Part shown: positions 11,473 through 24,418 of the stretch, one piece after another | Position numbering within the stretch: the stretch's first letter is position 1 | Layout: every line of letters begins with the position of its first letter | Assembly: GCF_001039355.2 (NCBI RefSeq) | Contig: NW_019775895.1 | Coordinates: 111,672-175,671, forward strand | Source of the DNA: Lingula anatina | Lineage: Eukaryota > Brachiopoda > Lingulata > Lingulida > Lingulidae | DNA: 64,000 bases | Reading direction: 5' to 3' | Program-made: the position numbers and the translations under genes | The notes under the pieces: generated by a model | Seen by the model: only the letters and a program-made list of their open reading frames with translations | The model's database searches: none | Told to the model about the DNA's origin: nothing

Positions 11473-14400
11473 TCACTGCCTGTTATAAGGATGGTAGCCC
11501 TTGTTACCACCACCCTGAGCAGAGGAACCTGTGCTCTTCTGGGCACCATAATTACTCTGCTGACCTGAAGTTATAGTAGTTGCATAAGTATACAGAACAT
11601 TTGAGAGGAAAGGCTATATTTTCTTTCCATAAAGCTAACCTCTATTCCTTTATTTAGCAAACATAAGTGCCATTCTTCGCTAATCAAAGAAACAAACATA
11701 TGCAAAGTCTGCAGGAACATGAAGTCTGGAATTTAAGCCCTTTATTAGTACAGGAAAAGCAGAAATCAGACACATTAAAATGGTCTTTCTACTTACTCTG
11801 ATCTCCATAGCCCCATCCACTGTAGTCATAACCTGAAAGGAGACGTAAGTGTTACAAGACGACTGTAGTCAAAAATGCTGGACTTTCACAATTCTTACGA
11901 CAAGGAGTGACTGCTTTTGCTGGGGTCCTTTAAAAGGTGGTGTATGAGCAAGGCAAGTCAGGCACTTTCCTTAAATCAAAATTCAATAGTGGGCATTACA
12001 AAAAAATACCAACTTGTTGACGTTTCTCTTTATGCAGTTTGAACCAGCCAGCTCGAGACCATTGTTTGCATTAATAGCATCAAGCTTCCCCTGTAATGCT
12101 CAACTTACCACTGTTGTCTCCACCATAGCCTCCATAACCGCCGTAGCCTCCATAACCACTCTGGTCATATCCACTCCAGCCTCCATATCCATAGCCTTGG
12201 TTGTAGTCATAGCCACCATATCCGCCATATCCACCGTATCCACCATAGCCCTGGTTATAGCCCTGGTTGTACCCACCCCAGCCCTGGTTGCCCCAGCCAC
12301 CATCATAACCTGGAGGAAAAAACATGTATATAACAATATGCCTCAACAGCATCACTAGCTCACCACCTATTAACAACTTTCTGGGTTATTGATTTTTACT
12401 TCCACTTTATCATGACATCTTCATTAGACACTGTCCTTCACCAGAACTTGCATTAAATGTTTTTTAAATTAATTTGTCCTAAATATTGGGTTTGTGTTAG
12501 CTGAATGCTGAATTATACATTTAAGTGTTAAATACTTATTCCAGAAAGATAACATAATCGATTCCTTACCGCCTCCACCACGTCCTCTTCCCCTGCCTCC
12601 AAATCCTCCTCTGCCTCCATAACCCCAACCTTCATTCTGCTTGGGTGTGGCCTTTCTCACATCAACCTACAAGTAAAACACCATCTCACAATATTAGTCC
12701 AAGAAAAAATTTTGAACTATATAGGCATCCAGCCCTCATAATGTTTACCTGTAAACACGGCTTTACTTATCTGACATCAACCACTTGCTGACCAATGCAA
12801 ACTGTGCTTTATGCAATGACAGGAATTAGCAGGGAACCTAGACAACTGGTAATAAGAAATTATGATTACAGTGGACTCCTACATAGAAGATACCCCGTTA
12901 AGGAGCCCACGGTACACCACTGTTGATTACATGCTCACTACCTCACTGTGGTTCCTTGAAAAATGAGTCCCATATTTCATGGAGACTGCAGCTGTAAAAA
13001 TTGGAACAGAATGTTGGGTCAGTATTTTGGTGTTTATCTGTGTATGGCTTATAATACCAACCACCCCATTCAAATAGTTCACAAACTCCTTGAACATCAA
13101 CAAAAAATCCCTCATTAAAAAAAATATTTGAGGCAAAGATGAAGTTGTTCTACTGCTTGAACCATCAGACAAAACTTATGCTTTACCTGTAACAGAGAAA
13201 ATATTTACAAATATCATGTCATTACAAATGTAAGATATAGTGTAACAAAATTGTATATTTTACCTCTTTTCCGCCAATGGTCTGTCTGGGATTTTCTACG
13301 ATTTTATCAACAACCTCAGCACTCTCAAATGTAATGAAGCAAAAATTTTTCCTCTGGCCCTTCATACGGTCAAATGGAAGATCAATTTCCTCAATCTGTA
13401 AAAAATTATATTACAATTTCTGTGACATCTAATCTGTGGAAATATTAGATTGAAAACTTTGTTAACTAGCAATAATGTGAATTCTATGTATACTTTCAGA
13501 ATTCTGGAGTGAAGAACCAAGAACTAACTCACATATATCTATGTTTTGATTTAAATCTTGATAAATACAAGATCCATAGTGCACATTAACCTCTAGTAAC
13601 TGTTTACCTTAAAATGCTATGGAAACCAATACTTATATATTTTTTCTTAGGTACCTTTCCAAACTCTGAAAAGTATGCCCTTATATCTTCTTCTGAGAAA
13701 TCTGGTTGTATTCCACCAACAAATATCTTCTTGATAGGATCCCTGCCACCCCTAGCCTTAGCTTTCTTTGGATCTATGGTTTTACCTTGTAGAACATGGC
13801 CTTCCTTGCAATTTAATACCTGCAATGTGATGATAACAGCAATGTTTCAAAAGTTTAATTTCTACAGTATATTACAGATTTAAATTATACTTTATGGCTT
13901 CTCTTTCTTAGTTTTCAATCAAATTTTACCTTGAAAATCCTTATAGCCAGTAATTATTATTTGCATTCTGTAGGAGATTAAATAATGATAATCTGAATAT
14001 CAAGTCAAATTACTTACACAATCAATACAGGAACTATCCTTGAAAACAACGAAAGCAAATCCCCTTGATCTGCCTGAATTAGGATCCGTCTTCAATGTGC
14101 AGTCGTCAACTTCTCCAAATTTTCCAAAATAGTCTCGTAGTTCTTCTAAACAATGGAAAAAAGTAAAGGTAACACAAGTCGGTGTTTTATAAAAACTAAA
14201 AAAATGTTTAAGATATTGTTACCATTAGTTTACATATGTTAGAGATCATTTAATTTCACTTCATACACATCTTTTAATATTTTCAAAAGAAAATCATAAC
14301 TTACTAGCTGTTGTTTCCCAACTGAGACCGCCCACAAATAATTTTCTGAAAAAAAGGAAAATTGTTAAGTATTTCTTGATCTGTTCAAATGCTTAAGTTG

Positions 14401-15074
14401 GGCATCTTACCAATCATTGTGATCTTGGTACTTTTGCAGTACCATTGTATTTGAATTGTATTTGATTGTATTTGTACTCTCATTGTATTTGAATGGGCCT
14501 AATTTTCTTGAAAAAAACATCCAAAAATCAAATAATAAAATGTAGAACAAATTCATTTGAATATGAAGACAATGAGAAAAGTCTCCACACATCATATTTG
14601 GGTGGGGGTGGGATGGGGGGGATTCAAAGACCAATACAGGTTGAGAATGATACTGCAAAATTACAAAACCTAACAAAGATTTACGTCGTTATTCTAAATT
14701 GGGTCAAGTAGATTTTTCATGTCTGCATGATAAATTGCTAAATTTCCTTATGCTAAAATGTATAATGGCACATCTGCCTTAAGGTGCTATGAGTTTTAAG
14801 GGTTAGGTTGCACTCGTTTCCACAAAAGCTTATTTGAAATATTACTACACACGTATCTCCAGTCAGTGAATGCGTGGGACCAAGTGGTTGGCCCCGGCCG
14901 GAATTTTTACCTATCGTCATCATCAGCTTTATGGGTATATTCTGTTCCTTGAGGTTTTTCAACAGCAGGAGTTTCTTGTGGAGTTTGTTCCTCATTGTTT
15001 TCCTCGCCGCCATAGTACTCCTGAGCCTCTTCATACTGTGCTCCGTTCTGCTCAGCAAGTTCTGTGTCCGCCAT
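11473..15074 (-). CDS. HNRNPAB: Heterogeneous nuclear ribonucleoprotein A/B-D (Squid-type) with two RRMs and a Gly/Tyr-rich tail
   Basis: Exons in transcript order: 15074-14911, 14345-14305, 14145-14018, 13819-13655, 13395-13264, 12666-12570, 12309-12109, 11832-11797, 11564-11473; 1056 coding bases, 351 residues, all phases consistent. The N-terminal 50 residues are acidic ([11 protein letters not shown]...). RRM1 starts near residue 56 with RNP2 KLFVGG and has RNP1 [11 protein letters not shown]2 starts near 140 with KIFVGG and has RNP1 KNFCFITF. The tail from about 220 has RGG-type repeats ([15 protein letters not shown]), then many GGYGGY repeats, and ends KGYHPYNRQ. This is the layout of HNRNPAB/HNRNPD/Squid: binding AU-rich or G-rich RNA, mRNA localisation and splicing, nucleus and cytoplasm. 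Exon 8 (36 bases) and exons 6-7 are in-frame cassettes suited to alternative splicing. Which vertebrate paralogue is closest cannot be told. Divergent from the EF-hand gene. Confidence 0.95.
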
Positions 15075-15383
15075 TGTTTCTTTCTTCTTCAAAAGCGGGA
15101 GCACGCGGTGGTCACGTGATCGTTATCTTCGGTTTTCAAATTTTTCATACAGTTGCTTTGCTTTATGATATATATGATTTCTTCACATTTTTAATATGTA
15201 TCAAAAATTTATACTCAAAATATTCACATATGTCAATAATGGTACTCTCGCTTTTCTGTGAAGAGATTTAATTAAACGGATATAGATTAGAGGGCACCAC
15301 TTGTATGTTGTGTCTCTTGGCAACGTGCAACATCAACTACAATCGTGTTTTCATTGATGGACTGTAGCATACAGGACTTGCAG
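15075..15383. promoter_or_regulatory. Divergent promoter region between hnRNP and the EF-hand/ciliary-type gene
   Basis: Only about 300 bases separate the hnRNP start codon (15074, -) from the donor ending the first, non-coding exon of the + strand gene (exon end 15383, CAG|GTAAGAG). The stretch has a palindromic TCACGTGA E-box near 15111-15118. At 15312-15324 GTCTCTTGGCAAC matches the right half of an RFX X-box (RGYAAC) exactly and the left half loosely. Transcription starts are not known. Confidence 0.5.
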
Positions 15384-16166
15384 GTAAGAGCTACTTTATA
15401 TACATGTTTCAGAATATTTATAAAATAATGATTGTCATATGGACCTTTATAAGAAAATTATGTGCATTTTACGTTCATAAGCTGAACTAAATATCAAAAT
15501 TTATGTAAAATGGGTAAATATGAAGTAATATACATGAACCCAGTATTAGCTTGCCTTTTAAAAGGCAAGTAATATATGAGCTGGCCTTTAATGAAACTTG
15601 AAAGTGACTTAAATAGTTCTCACTTTGGTCTAACGTTAAGGTGTATGCAAGGCCTACATCCAGCCTTATTATATTATGTGTATAAATCTGAATAAAATTT
15701 ATAACATGTAATTGATAAGCAGTAGTAATCAAAATTACACTTTAATTTAGTGAAATATTGTTTTGACAAAATTTAGGAAAAACTTGAAATTAATTTTTTT
15801 CTATTTAATTTTGGGTTACATCAGTATGAATAATAATGATACTGTTACTGGCATTTATATTTCAAATAAGTCTTATGGTTACATGCACTCTTTAATCTTC
15901 AACATTGAATTTTGTGCAAAATGAAAATGCTGAGTGCATATGTTGTATACAACTTGTGCACTGCTGCTTGTGTGTGTGAGAAAAATATATAAGAATGTAT
16001 GTTTATAGTTTTTTTTCTGAGTACTACAACACTGTTAAAAGTTTGTTAATGGCACACTTTAAAATCTCATATATAACTTTTAATATACTGTATAATGTAA
16101 CATGTGCATGGATTGAATATGGTATATTTCATGCTTCAATCATATATTATAAATTTATATTTTCAG
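15384..16166 (+). other. First intron of the EF-hand gene
   Basis: Runs from GTAAGAG at 15384 to the acceptor TTTTCAG ending at 16166. AT-rich; no ORF, repeat or RNA gene recognised. Confidence 0.5.
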
Positions 16167-16214
16167 AATTAAAAGCCACACATACTGGACTAAATTTTTT
16201 AAAAAGCAGAAAAA

Positions 16215-19200
16215 ATGGCAACTGCTACAGTTGCAGAAATTGAAAACAATATCCGCACTATTGCGCAGACAAACAGGGTCAGGATCTCAGAATTTTTCTT
16301 GGATTTTGACAAACTTAGGTCTGGATATGTAACAGGTAAGAATGTTTATACAATTTACTGAAAATATTAAATCAGAAAGCTTTTTAAGATATCTGTGAGA
16401 TAAAAAGATTAACTGTTGTTAAAAAAAGTCACCACTGCGTTGACTGCATGTCAAATGTGAAAAAAATTGACTGTGATTTAAAATGCATTTGTAAAATACT
16501 GAAGTACTTATATATTTGATTTTTGTTTTTAACAGAAACACAATTTTTTCGGACCCTTTGGTTGAATTTGGGTGTCAAAATGACCCCAGGGGAAGAAAAA
16601 CTGATGGCTGCAAAATATGACATCAACAGAAATGGCAGGCTTAATTACAGGGTGTTCTGTGACAATATTGAAAAGGGCTTTGATCCAAATGATGTAAGAA
16701 GGGACCCAGTAACACAAAAAGTAATTCCAGAAGAATTGTAAGTTATACAGATGTTTGGTTGCATATAAAAAAATCTACATTTGTTATTGCTTATTAACAG
16801 TAATTAAGTGTTTGTGAGTTCCTTATAAAAATCATTGCCTGATAATGATTAAAATATTTACTTATAAATTAATTTTATATTGAGAATCACTTTTGGTGTT
16901 GTTATAGCTTTAATACATGCATATTTGTATATTTTTTGTTAAGTTTGGGAACCCAACGTTCTGTCCGCCCGTTGAGTCCAAAATCTGAAAGTCGACTTGA
17001 GGAATTGCTGAAACACATGGGTCAGTTTTACAAATACCATGGCATCAATCTCAGGACTTGCTATGAAGATTTTGACAGACACCACATTGGAAAGGTCACA
17101 GAAAGTCAGGTGAGACTAAAAACTGGTACCTTTTTTTGTTTGTTTTGTTCTAATTCAAAAGAAAAATAATATAACAACACTGCAAACATCATGTGCCAAC
17201 TTATTTCCATAAAAAAAAAGAATAATTTATAAATAGACAGTAAAAACTTCTGAAAAAATTATTTTTAAATCTCAAATGGATAGCATTTATATATACATTT
17301 CAATATCTGTTTCAGTTCTACCGTAATTTTCCTGGCCCTGCTGATGTTGACTCAGAGGACATGTACCTGCTGGTGATGAAGTATAGAGATCCGGGGAACC
17401 CTGGCTTGGTGGTCTACCTGAACCTTCATCATGATCTGGTGGCCATTGCGCAGAAGATGGCACTGGCAGATACTTCTCTCTCTGACATTACAAATGTGAC
17501 TGATTATCTAGTTCCTGAGGTAAGATTTCACTTTTGAAAATGAAAAACTTTAAGTGAATATATGAACTAGAGTTCATATGCAAAGCCACTACTATTAGAA
17601 TACAAAATTACACATGCACCTTGATGAAGACCAATTGTGCTAGTTTTGAAGAAAATATCAGTCAGTGCCAGGTACATTAGTACATTTTGTTATATTTTAT
17701 CATGAAATAATTATTTACACATATTTTATAGTCTCTTATTATATTATTACAGCCAGAAGCAGACCCCACACTGCAGCAGAGTTTTGATAAGATTAGAGTT
17801 GCTGTATTCAAAAATGGAGTCAGGACACCAGAATTCTTCAGAGATCATGACAAGCTAAGAAGTGGCATCATTACTGAAAACCAATTTGTCTGCGGACTGT
17901 CCCTGGCTATTGGAAAAGAAGCACAGTTGTCGAGAAATGAGATACAGAAAATTGCAGAATTCTACAAAACTCCAGATGGAAGAGTGAGATACAAAGAGTT
18001 TTGTGATATGATGGAAAATGGTGAGAATTTGAAATTAATATTTTATACTAGCAATTCCTTCTTGAGTCTTTAATTGTGTTCATTCTTTGTATACAAAGAC
18101 ACATATACTGTTGTAATGAAAGTGGATTTATATCAAGGATATACTGTAGTTATATAGTAAAATTAATTATTTTCCTTCTTTTGTAGCATTTAATATCCCT
18201 GACCTGGACAAGAAACCAACAGAAAGTGTTGTCAGACCCCCAAGAGGAGCCTTGTCTAGGGTGAGCTTATACATTTATCAAATAAAAAATTCATGCTGTA
18301 GCATTTACAACTACATGGGTTGATGAAAATGTACAACAGAACTTTAATTATAAATAAATATGCTGTTGAGCAGTGAAATAGTATGACTACTCATAAAATA
18401 ATGAAGATATTTGGATGAGCCCAAGTTTCTCTTACATATACTACTAGTACATCATTGCCAATAGAATATATGCAGGACAGATTTAGCATCTTTCAAAACA
18501 AAAGTAGCATGCTACTAAGCAAGCCCTAGCTTGGTAAAAGCACAATTTGTTTTGTCAAAATATGTAAATGAAGCAAAAATATAATCATGTTATGTACTCA
18601 GTAATAAAGGGGCATAAAAGAACAAAAGTAAGGGTTATTTGAGAATGATGGTAACAAACATTGCTGTTGTTGTTTCCCCCAGACCTTAAAAGGCATGACT
18701 CCTGAGGAAGAGGAGAGAGTGGTGAAAGTGGTCAATGAGATTGCAGACCAAGTGGCCAAGAGAAGACTAATGATGTATCAGTATTTCAAGGATTTTGACA
18801 GGGTAAGTGATTCTAAGATTATTAGTTTTATTGTTTTAATAGATTCTGAAACTCAAGTTAATAAGTTTTGTAAATAGTACCAACAACAGAAGTATTCTTA
18901 AAAACTAAATGGGGAAAAAAGTATGAAAGTCATATTTTAATTTGTGTTGTTTGTACACTGATTTAATTTATTGTGGACGTGTACATTTATTTTACAAACA
19001 GGGCCGTGGATACACCAGAGTTATAACAAAGACCCAGTTTGGCCGTCTGCTTCACTTCTTGTCTCTGAATGTGACATCTGAAGACTTCAAGCTTCTGTGC
19101 AGAAAGTTTGAAGACCCTGCCACGGGGGACGTCAACTACCCAGCCTTTGTGCAGACAGTGGACAGAGGTCAGTATAGATACTTCTTGTATCGGATGGTAG

Positions 19201-22200
19201 AATTTAGTGACTGTTTTTTAAACTCATTTTCTATTTATTTTTTGTTTATTATGATTATTCTATTTATTTGTTTTTTTTTATGATTATTATTATTATTTTA
19301 ACAAATTTAATTATTATTTTTTCATTAATTCGTTAATTTTATTTTTTATATATTTACTTTTTTCTTTTTTTTTCTTTCTTTCTTTCTTTCTTTTGAGCAC
19401 AGAGCTTCAATACAGTATGTACAGCTGTATATGGCAAAAGAGGACTTTCAATGAGTATCTTGCATATGATGTACATGTACAAGGGATAAATAGTATGCAG
19501 TAATTTTTCAAGGTACTTCGCTTTTTCTTATGATGCAAAGTGATTAAGTTTTGTCCATGGTAAGCCCTAAACTGATATACCACTCATTATTTATTTGTAG
19601 AATTTGTTGGATTCACAATGAATGATGCAGAGCAGCCCATGGAAGAGGGAAAATCAAGCAAGTCAAAGTCTCCTACTGAGATGACAATGGACATCAGTCA
19701 AGTTAATATTGAAGATTTGTTGGCCAGAATAAGGCACCACGTTCTAACAAACAGGCTGAGGGTATGTTTCAGTTTTAATAATACGGTACATTTTGATATT
19801 AATTCAATTACTCAGCAGCATTTGTACACTTAACTTGAGCAATATTTTGATCAGGAATTTGAAATATCCCTTTATAGTCACAGTCATTTTAACAACCACA
19901 TTGACCTTATACTTCCTTTAGGTTGCTGAATATTTCCAAGACTATGATACCCTCAGAAGTGGCAGCATCAGTAAAAGCAGGTTTAGACGTGGCTTAGCAC
20001 TTCTTGGATTAAGCAAAATTGGCCATCATGACCTGACTGACCCTCAGTTCACTGTCCTCTGCAAGTACTATGAAAATACACAGAAACCAGATCAAGTGGT
20101 CTGGGTCAGGTTCCTGTGGGACCTTGAAAGTGGTGAGTCTTTTGTGTGAATAGTAAAAATTGATGAACATCGTCTGTCTACCATAATTTTTTCCCAGTGG
20201 CACAAAGATTGAAAGAATCAAACCTTATTTAATTTAACAGCCCTTAACTTTTTTAAATGATAACTTGTGTTTAATCATGTTTACATAAGTTGTGTGCAAA
20301 TAATTTAGAAATGTTACATTTATCAGTGTAGATAAGCAATTAAGACATTAAAAGACATATTTTACCTACTTCTAAATGGCCACTTCAGTGTTCACTCAGC
20401 CCAACCTTGAGAAGATGCCCACCTACCGCGTGCCTGCCCAGGAGATCTTCCGTGTACCCAAGCCTGGCACCATGGACTGGCGGTACGCCTCAGAGGAGCA
20501 CCAGGCTATCTTTGAGGAGGCCATGGAGAGGCTGAGACAGAGGGCCAACCAGAGACGAGTGCTGGCTAAACCGGTTTTCCAGGACTTTGACAGGTAGGAT
20601 TAATTAATGAACAGTTTAAACCTATTAAAAGTGCTAATCAATTTACTGTGTTATTAAAAGCTTAATTCTGACATTGAAAATGAATCATTTTTATAAAAGC
20701 AAGTGGATTTAATGTTTAGATGCTAAGGTTAAAATTTTTGATGAATCTGGTAGATAACTAAAAAAATGCTTACTATGAGCGCATTCTCAACGAATTAAGC
20801 CAGGCTTTACAAAGCCGGTGACCTAAAAATGGCGGACGTACATGAAAGAAAAACCGCCTAATCTTTTAATAGTCTCTCCGCCTCTCACACGCCTCCCCAC
20901 ACGTCGTCCCTGCGGGGTACAGTAATTAAATCTCGGCTCCGAACATTAATATTTCCGTGAATATCTCTGGTGATATTATCTCCGTAGATAGTCGATTCAT
21001 TGCTGCTCTACGGGCCAAATTATTCCTTTTTCGTCTCTATTTTCAAAGATAATAGAACAGAAGAGCTTTTTTCCTTCGATCGCCTTCAGCCGCCATGCTT
21101 TCTTCACCACGAGTTTAACTGATGAGCATGCGCACTTGATATTTCTCAGGTAGCTTCCGCATGGCGAACGGAGCCGAAATTTAATTACTGTACCCCGCAG
21201 GGACGACGTGTGGGGAGGCGGAGAGACTATTAAAAGATTAGGCGGTTTTTCTTTCATGTACGTCCGCCATTTTTAGGTCACCGGCTTTGTAAAGCCTGGC
21301 TTAATTCGTTGAGAATGCGCTCTATGACTGAAAATTACATAATATCGTTTTTACTCTTTATTTCACAGACACAACAATGGTTATGTAACACAGGGACAGT
21401 TCCGCCAGTGCCTCACCATGTTGGAACTACATGCATCAGACCCAGAGATGGCTGCCATTGAAGCCAAATTCTGCAATGACACTGGCTTCAACTATATTGC
21501 TTTCCTTGCTGAGCTCCAACCCCCAGAGAAGCAGCAGCTGCGGTACCTGGAACGTCTTCAAGACATGAGAGCTACCAATCAGAAGAAAAAACTTCCCGAA
21601 TTGAACATTTGTACCGATTTTGAAAGTTTGATTGCAAAACTAAAAACCAAGGTATTCATTTATTTTTTTTACTGCAAAAGTAACATTAAGTAAAAAACAA
21701 ACAATTATTTTTCACTGTTTAAAGACTGTGTATAGCGATCAGTAGAATTTTTCAACTCTGTATATTTATCACTATTCTTTTAGATTTTTTTTTTTTTTTT
21801 TTTTTGAAAAGAAATATAATTGCTTTTTAATTTATGGTGTTTAATCAGCATACTGACTAGTGTTTATGAATTTTTTAGGTTGTTAGGGAGCGTATTCGTG
21901 TGCTTGAATTCATGCGTGATTACGACAAGCTAAGAACAGGTCGCATGCTGAAGACCTCTTTCAGAAGGGCATTGGATTTGTGTAAATTCGAACTAAAGGA
22001 ATCAGAAGTTGCCATCTTAGAAGACAAGTAAGTGGTTTTTATCTTTAAAGGTAAACATTTAGAGTCAAAATCTTGCATTTTATCTTGCAGTATATAATGT
22101 TCATTATAATAATTCAATGGTAAAAAACATTAATGTGCAATAAAACTCTGCAATAAAACTCAATCATCAAATTGATTTTTAACAGTTATTTAATATGCAC

Positions 22201-22488
22201 TGCTGATCTATTTATATTGGGAAATAAAACTTAATCAGAATTTGATAAATATTATAATTCAGTCTTTATAATCTTCAGATACAAAAGTTTCCAACAGCCA
22301 GAGTATGTAGAATACCTTAAATTCTCTGATGAAATGGAGTCAGTTTTTACAACCAAAGAACTGGAGAAAGCTCCTATGCTTGATGTTGAACAGTTCAAGC
22401 CTCCAGTGGAGTGGGAACAAAACCAGCTCCTACCTGAAGCAGAGGAGATGGCCAAACGCTGCATGGACAGATTGGCTGAAAAGGTATA

Positions 22489-22532
<44 letters not shown>

Positions 22533-22895
22533 CATATAATTGACCTGAAATTATATTTTGCCACAACTATATTGAAATGTCAGAACTTGTCAAAATCTCA
22601 TAATATTGTAAGGCTATAACTTGCCAATGTTTTATTTACTTAGGTACGGAAACACAGAATGCAGCTGTTCCCACTGTTCGAGGACTATGACAGAGTTCAC
22701 AATGGCACAGTGTCAAGGTCACAGTTCCGTAGGGTTCTCAGTGAGCTGGATCTCGGTAGTCTTGTGAGCGATCAAGAATTCAACCTTATATATGAGAAGT
22801 TTGATGTCAAAGTGGGAGGCAAAGATGATGTGAATTATATAGGTTTCTGTGATATGATCTATGACTTGGCCAAATTTGAGTGGAGAAAGCCCTAA
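16215..22895 (+). CDS. Eight-repeat EF-hand protein, CFAP115-like axonemal candidate
   Basis: Coding exons: 16215-16335, 16536-16737, 16944-17109, 17316-17519, 17753-18020, 18187-18260, 18683-18802, 19002-19167, 19601-19761, 19922-20132, 20389-20593, 21369-21651, 21879-22027, 22279-22483, 22644-22895. All have GT-AG ends and matching phases: 2787 bases, 928 residues. The protein is a tandem array of eight units of about 117 residues. Each opens with an EF-type loop (DFDKLRSGYVT near residue 30; later DFDRHHIGKVT, DHDKLRSGIIT, DFDRGRG..., DYDTLRSGSIS, DFDRHNNGYVT, DYDKLRTGRML, DYDRVHNGTVS) followed by QFxR and a second, degenerate EF-hand. Odd units read D-x-LR-[ST]-G and even units DR-x(2)-G, so a two-unit block was duplicated. 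No signal peptide or membrane span. Size and repeat layout recall Tetrahymena CFAP115, a microtubule inner protein of ciliary doublets; that identity is from memory and unsearched. Most loops lack a full set of calcium ligands. Confidence 0.9.
19168..19600 (+). repeat. T-rich intron with a TTTC microsatellite
   Basis: The intron after EF-hand coding exon 8 contains T/A-rich low-complexity sequence from about 19200 to 19400, ending in a (TTTC) run at roughly 19371-19394. Nothing else was recognised. Confidence 0.6.
20777..21322. mobile_element. Large inverted-repeat MITE (546 bp) in an EF-hand gene intron
   Basis: The left arm (about 20777-20945) is repeated as a nearly exact reverse complement at about 21160-21322; termini are GAGCGCATTCTC... 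and ...GAGAATGCGCTC. TAT borders both ends, a possible 3-bp target duplication. The middle has no transposase. The inner part of each arm (ACATGAAAG..., CTCTCACACGCCTCC...) is shared with the element at 63429-63610, so both belong to one family. A shadow ORF inside is not a gene. Confidence 0.85.
22492..22528. repeat. (AT)n microsatellite next to a splice donor
   Basis: About 18 AT repeats start eight bases into the intron that follows the EF-hand exon ending at 22483. Confidence 0.95.
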
Positions 22896-23210
22896 GCCAG
22901 CACTGCTGAAAAATTCTACAAAAGTTAACAGACTTAAGATGTTACATTTACCACAACACCATTATGATTTTTATGGTTTTCTTTCAGTATTGAAAATGTA
23001 TTGTTATTACTTTTTAAAGACAATGCTCTAGGTGAAAATGACAGTTGTGAACATTGTATTTGAACAGTGGTATAGCAATTTGAAAAGAAACACCCAAACA
23101 TATATATAAATGAATAAGTCTGTATATTCAAGCTGCATCACAAGTCAAAAGAAAAACAGTTCAAAAGTATGTACATATGTAATTAATAAAGAAACTATTT
23201 CTTTTTGTAA
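22896..23210 (+). other. 3' UTR of the EF-hand gene
   Basis: Follows the TAA at 22893-22895. AATAAA at 23185-23190 with a T-rich stretch after it is a good poly(A) signal. Confidence 0.6.
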
Positions 23211-24418
23211 GCAATTTGCATTTGTTATTATTATGATTGAGGAGAAAAGTTGAATAGTGTTTAAAAAAAGAAAAATTCTGTTTAGAACAAACCTACTAGT
23301 TGCAACAATTTTTATGAAATAATAGGAGACATTAAAATACAATGTATCGGAATCCACATAGGTATTAGCAAGGAATACTTACCATAACCTTTTCTCACTT
23401 TGATGCCGTTTCAGATTCCCTGAAATAACATGGTTGATTAATAACCAATTACAAACTTTGTCTCATTTTGATAACTTTTAAATGTCACTTATTCTTAATA
23501 TACAGGTCAATTTAACATTTTTATTGCTTTAAAAGTAAGTGAGCATAAGAATTGTTTGTACAAGTGGAACTTAACTAACATCAGTCTAGCAAAAATAATA
23601 AAAAAAAACACTACATTTATGTTTCACAAAGAACAAACGGACTAAAATTTTAAACCTTCATTACTGTCGCTCGCATCACCATCTCACATTTTCCAATTGA
23701 TCTTGTTAATTATTACTAATGTTGAAAATATACAATTTGTCATTAAGCGAGTATGATGTCTAACGTCTCAGAAAATGCCCAGAATGTTTCTATTAAATAA
23801 GTCAATTAATAGCTTGTGTCTACATTCGCGGTGTTACCGGTTTTTAAAAATTGAAAAAACCTTCATTACGTCTTTTGGTGCAGGTAATCATTTGCAGTTG
23901 TTTGATGTTTTTGTAATATCTTAACCATTTATAAAGTCTTCAATTCAGTTACATCCATGATTAGCTAGACAATACGGCGACAGTACATACCCCCGTTAGT
24001 TCAATGTTTTACACGAAACACGGCAAAATTGCATTCTCTTCTTCATTACCAGGCATTGTGAAAAAATATACTCGAGGTTGATGACAAAATGTGTCAGTAA
24101 AATAAAGGTAAATCTACTAATACCCCATACGTGCAGTCTAATTTTTGTTAATATTAATAATGTGCAAATATTATCCAAAAGAATTATTTCTAAAACTTTC
24201 GTTACTAAATAGTTAAAACCTTCGTATCTAAGTACTTAATTTCCCCATACTAGCAAGGCGTGAATCTTAAAATTTCCAATGTTTTGCACAAAAAGCTAGA
24301 TCTATCACTTTCTGTCACCAGAGTTTTAGAAAAAGTAGAATTTGCGAATATAGGCGCTATCTTTAACTTCATTTTTCACATTTCCATTTTCTTCGGATGG
24401 ACCTATTTGTTGAAAATG
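23211..24418. other. Intergenic stretch with nothing recognised
   Basis: AT-rich, short ORFs only, no splice-linked exons or clear repeats seen. Confidence 0.4.

Noticed and set aside
20997-21257. 86-codon - strand ORF
   Set aside because: Lies wholly within the inverted-repeat MITE in an intron; no protein signal.
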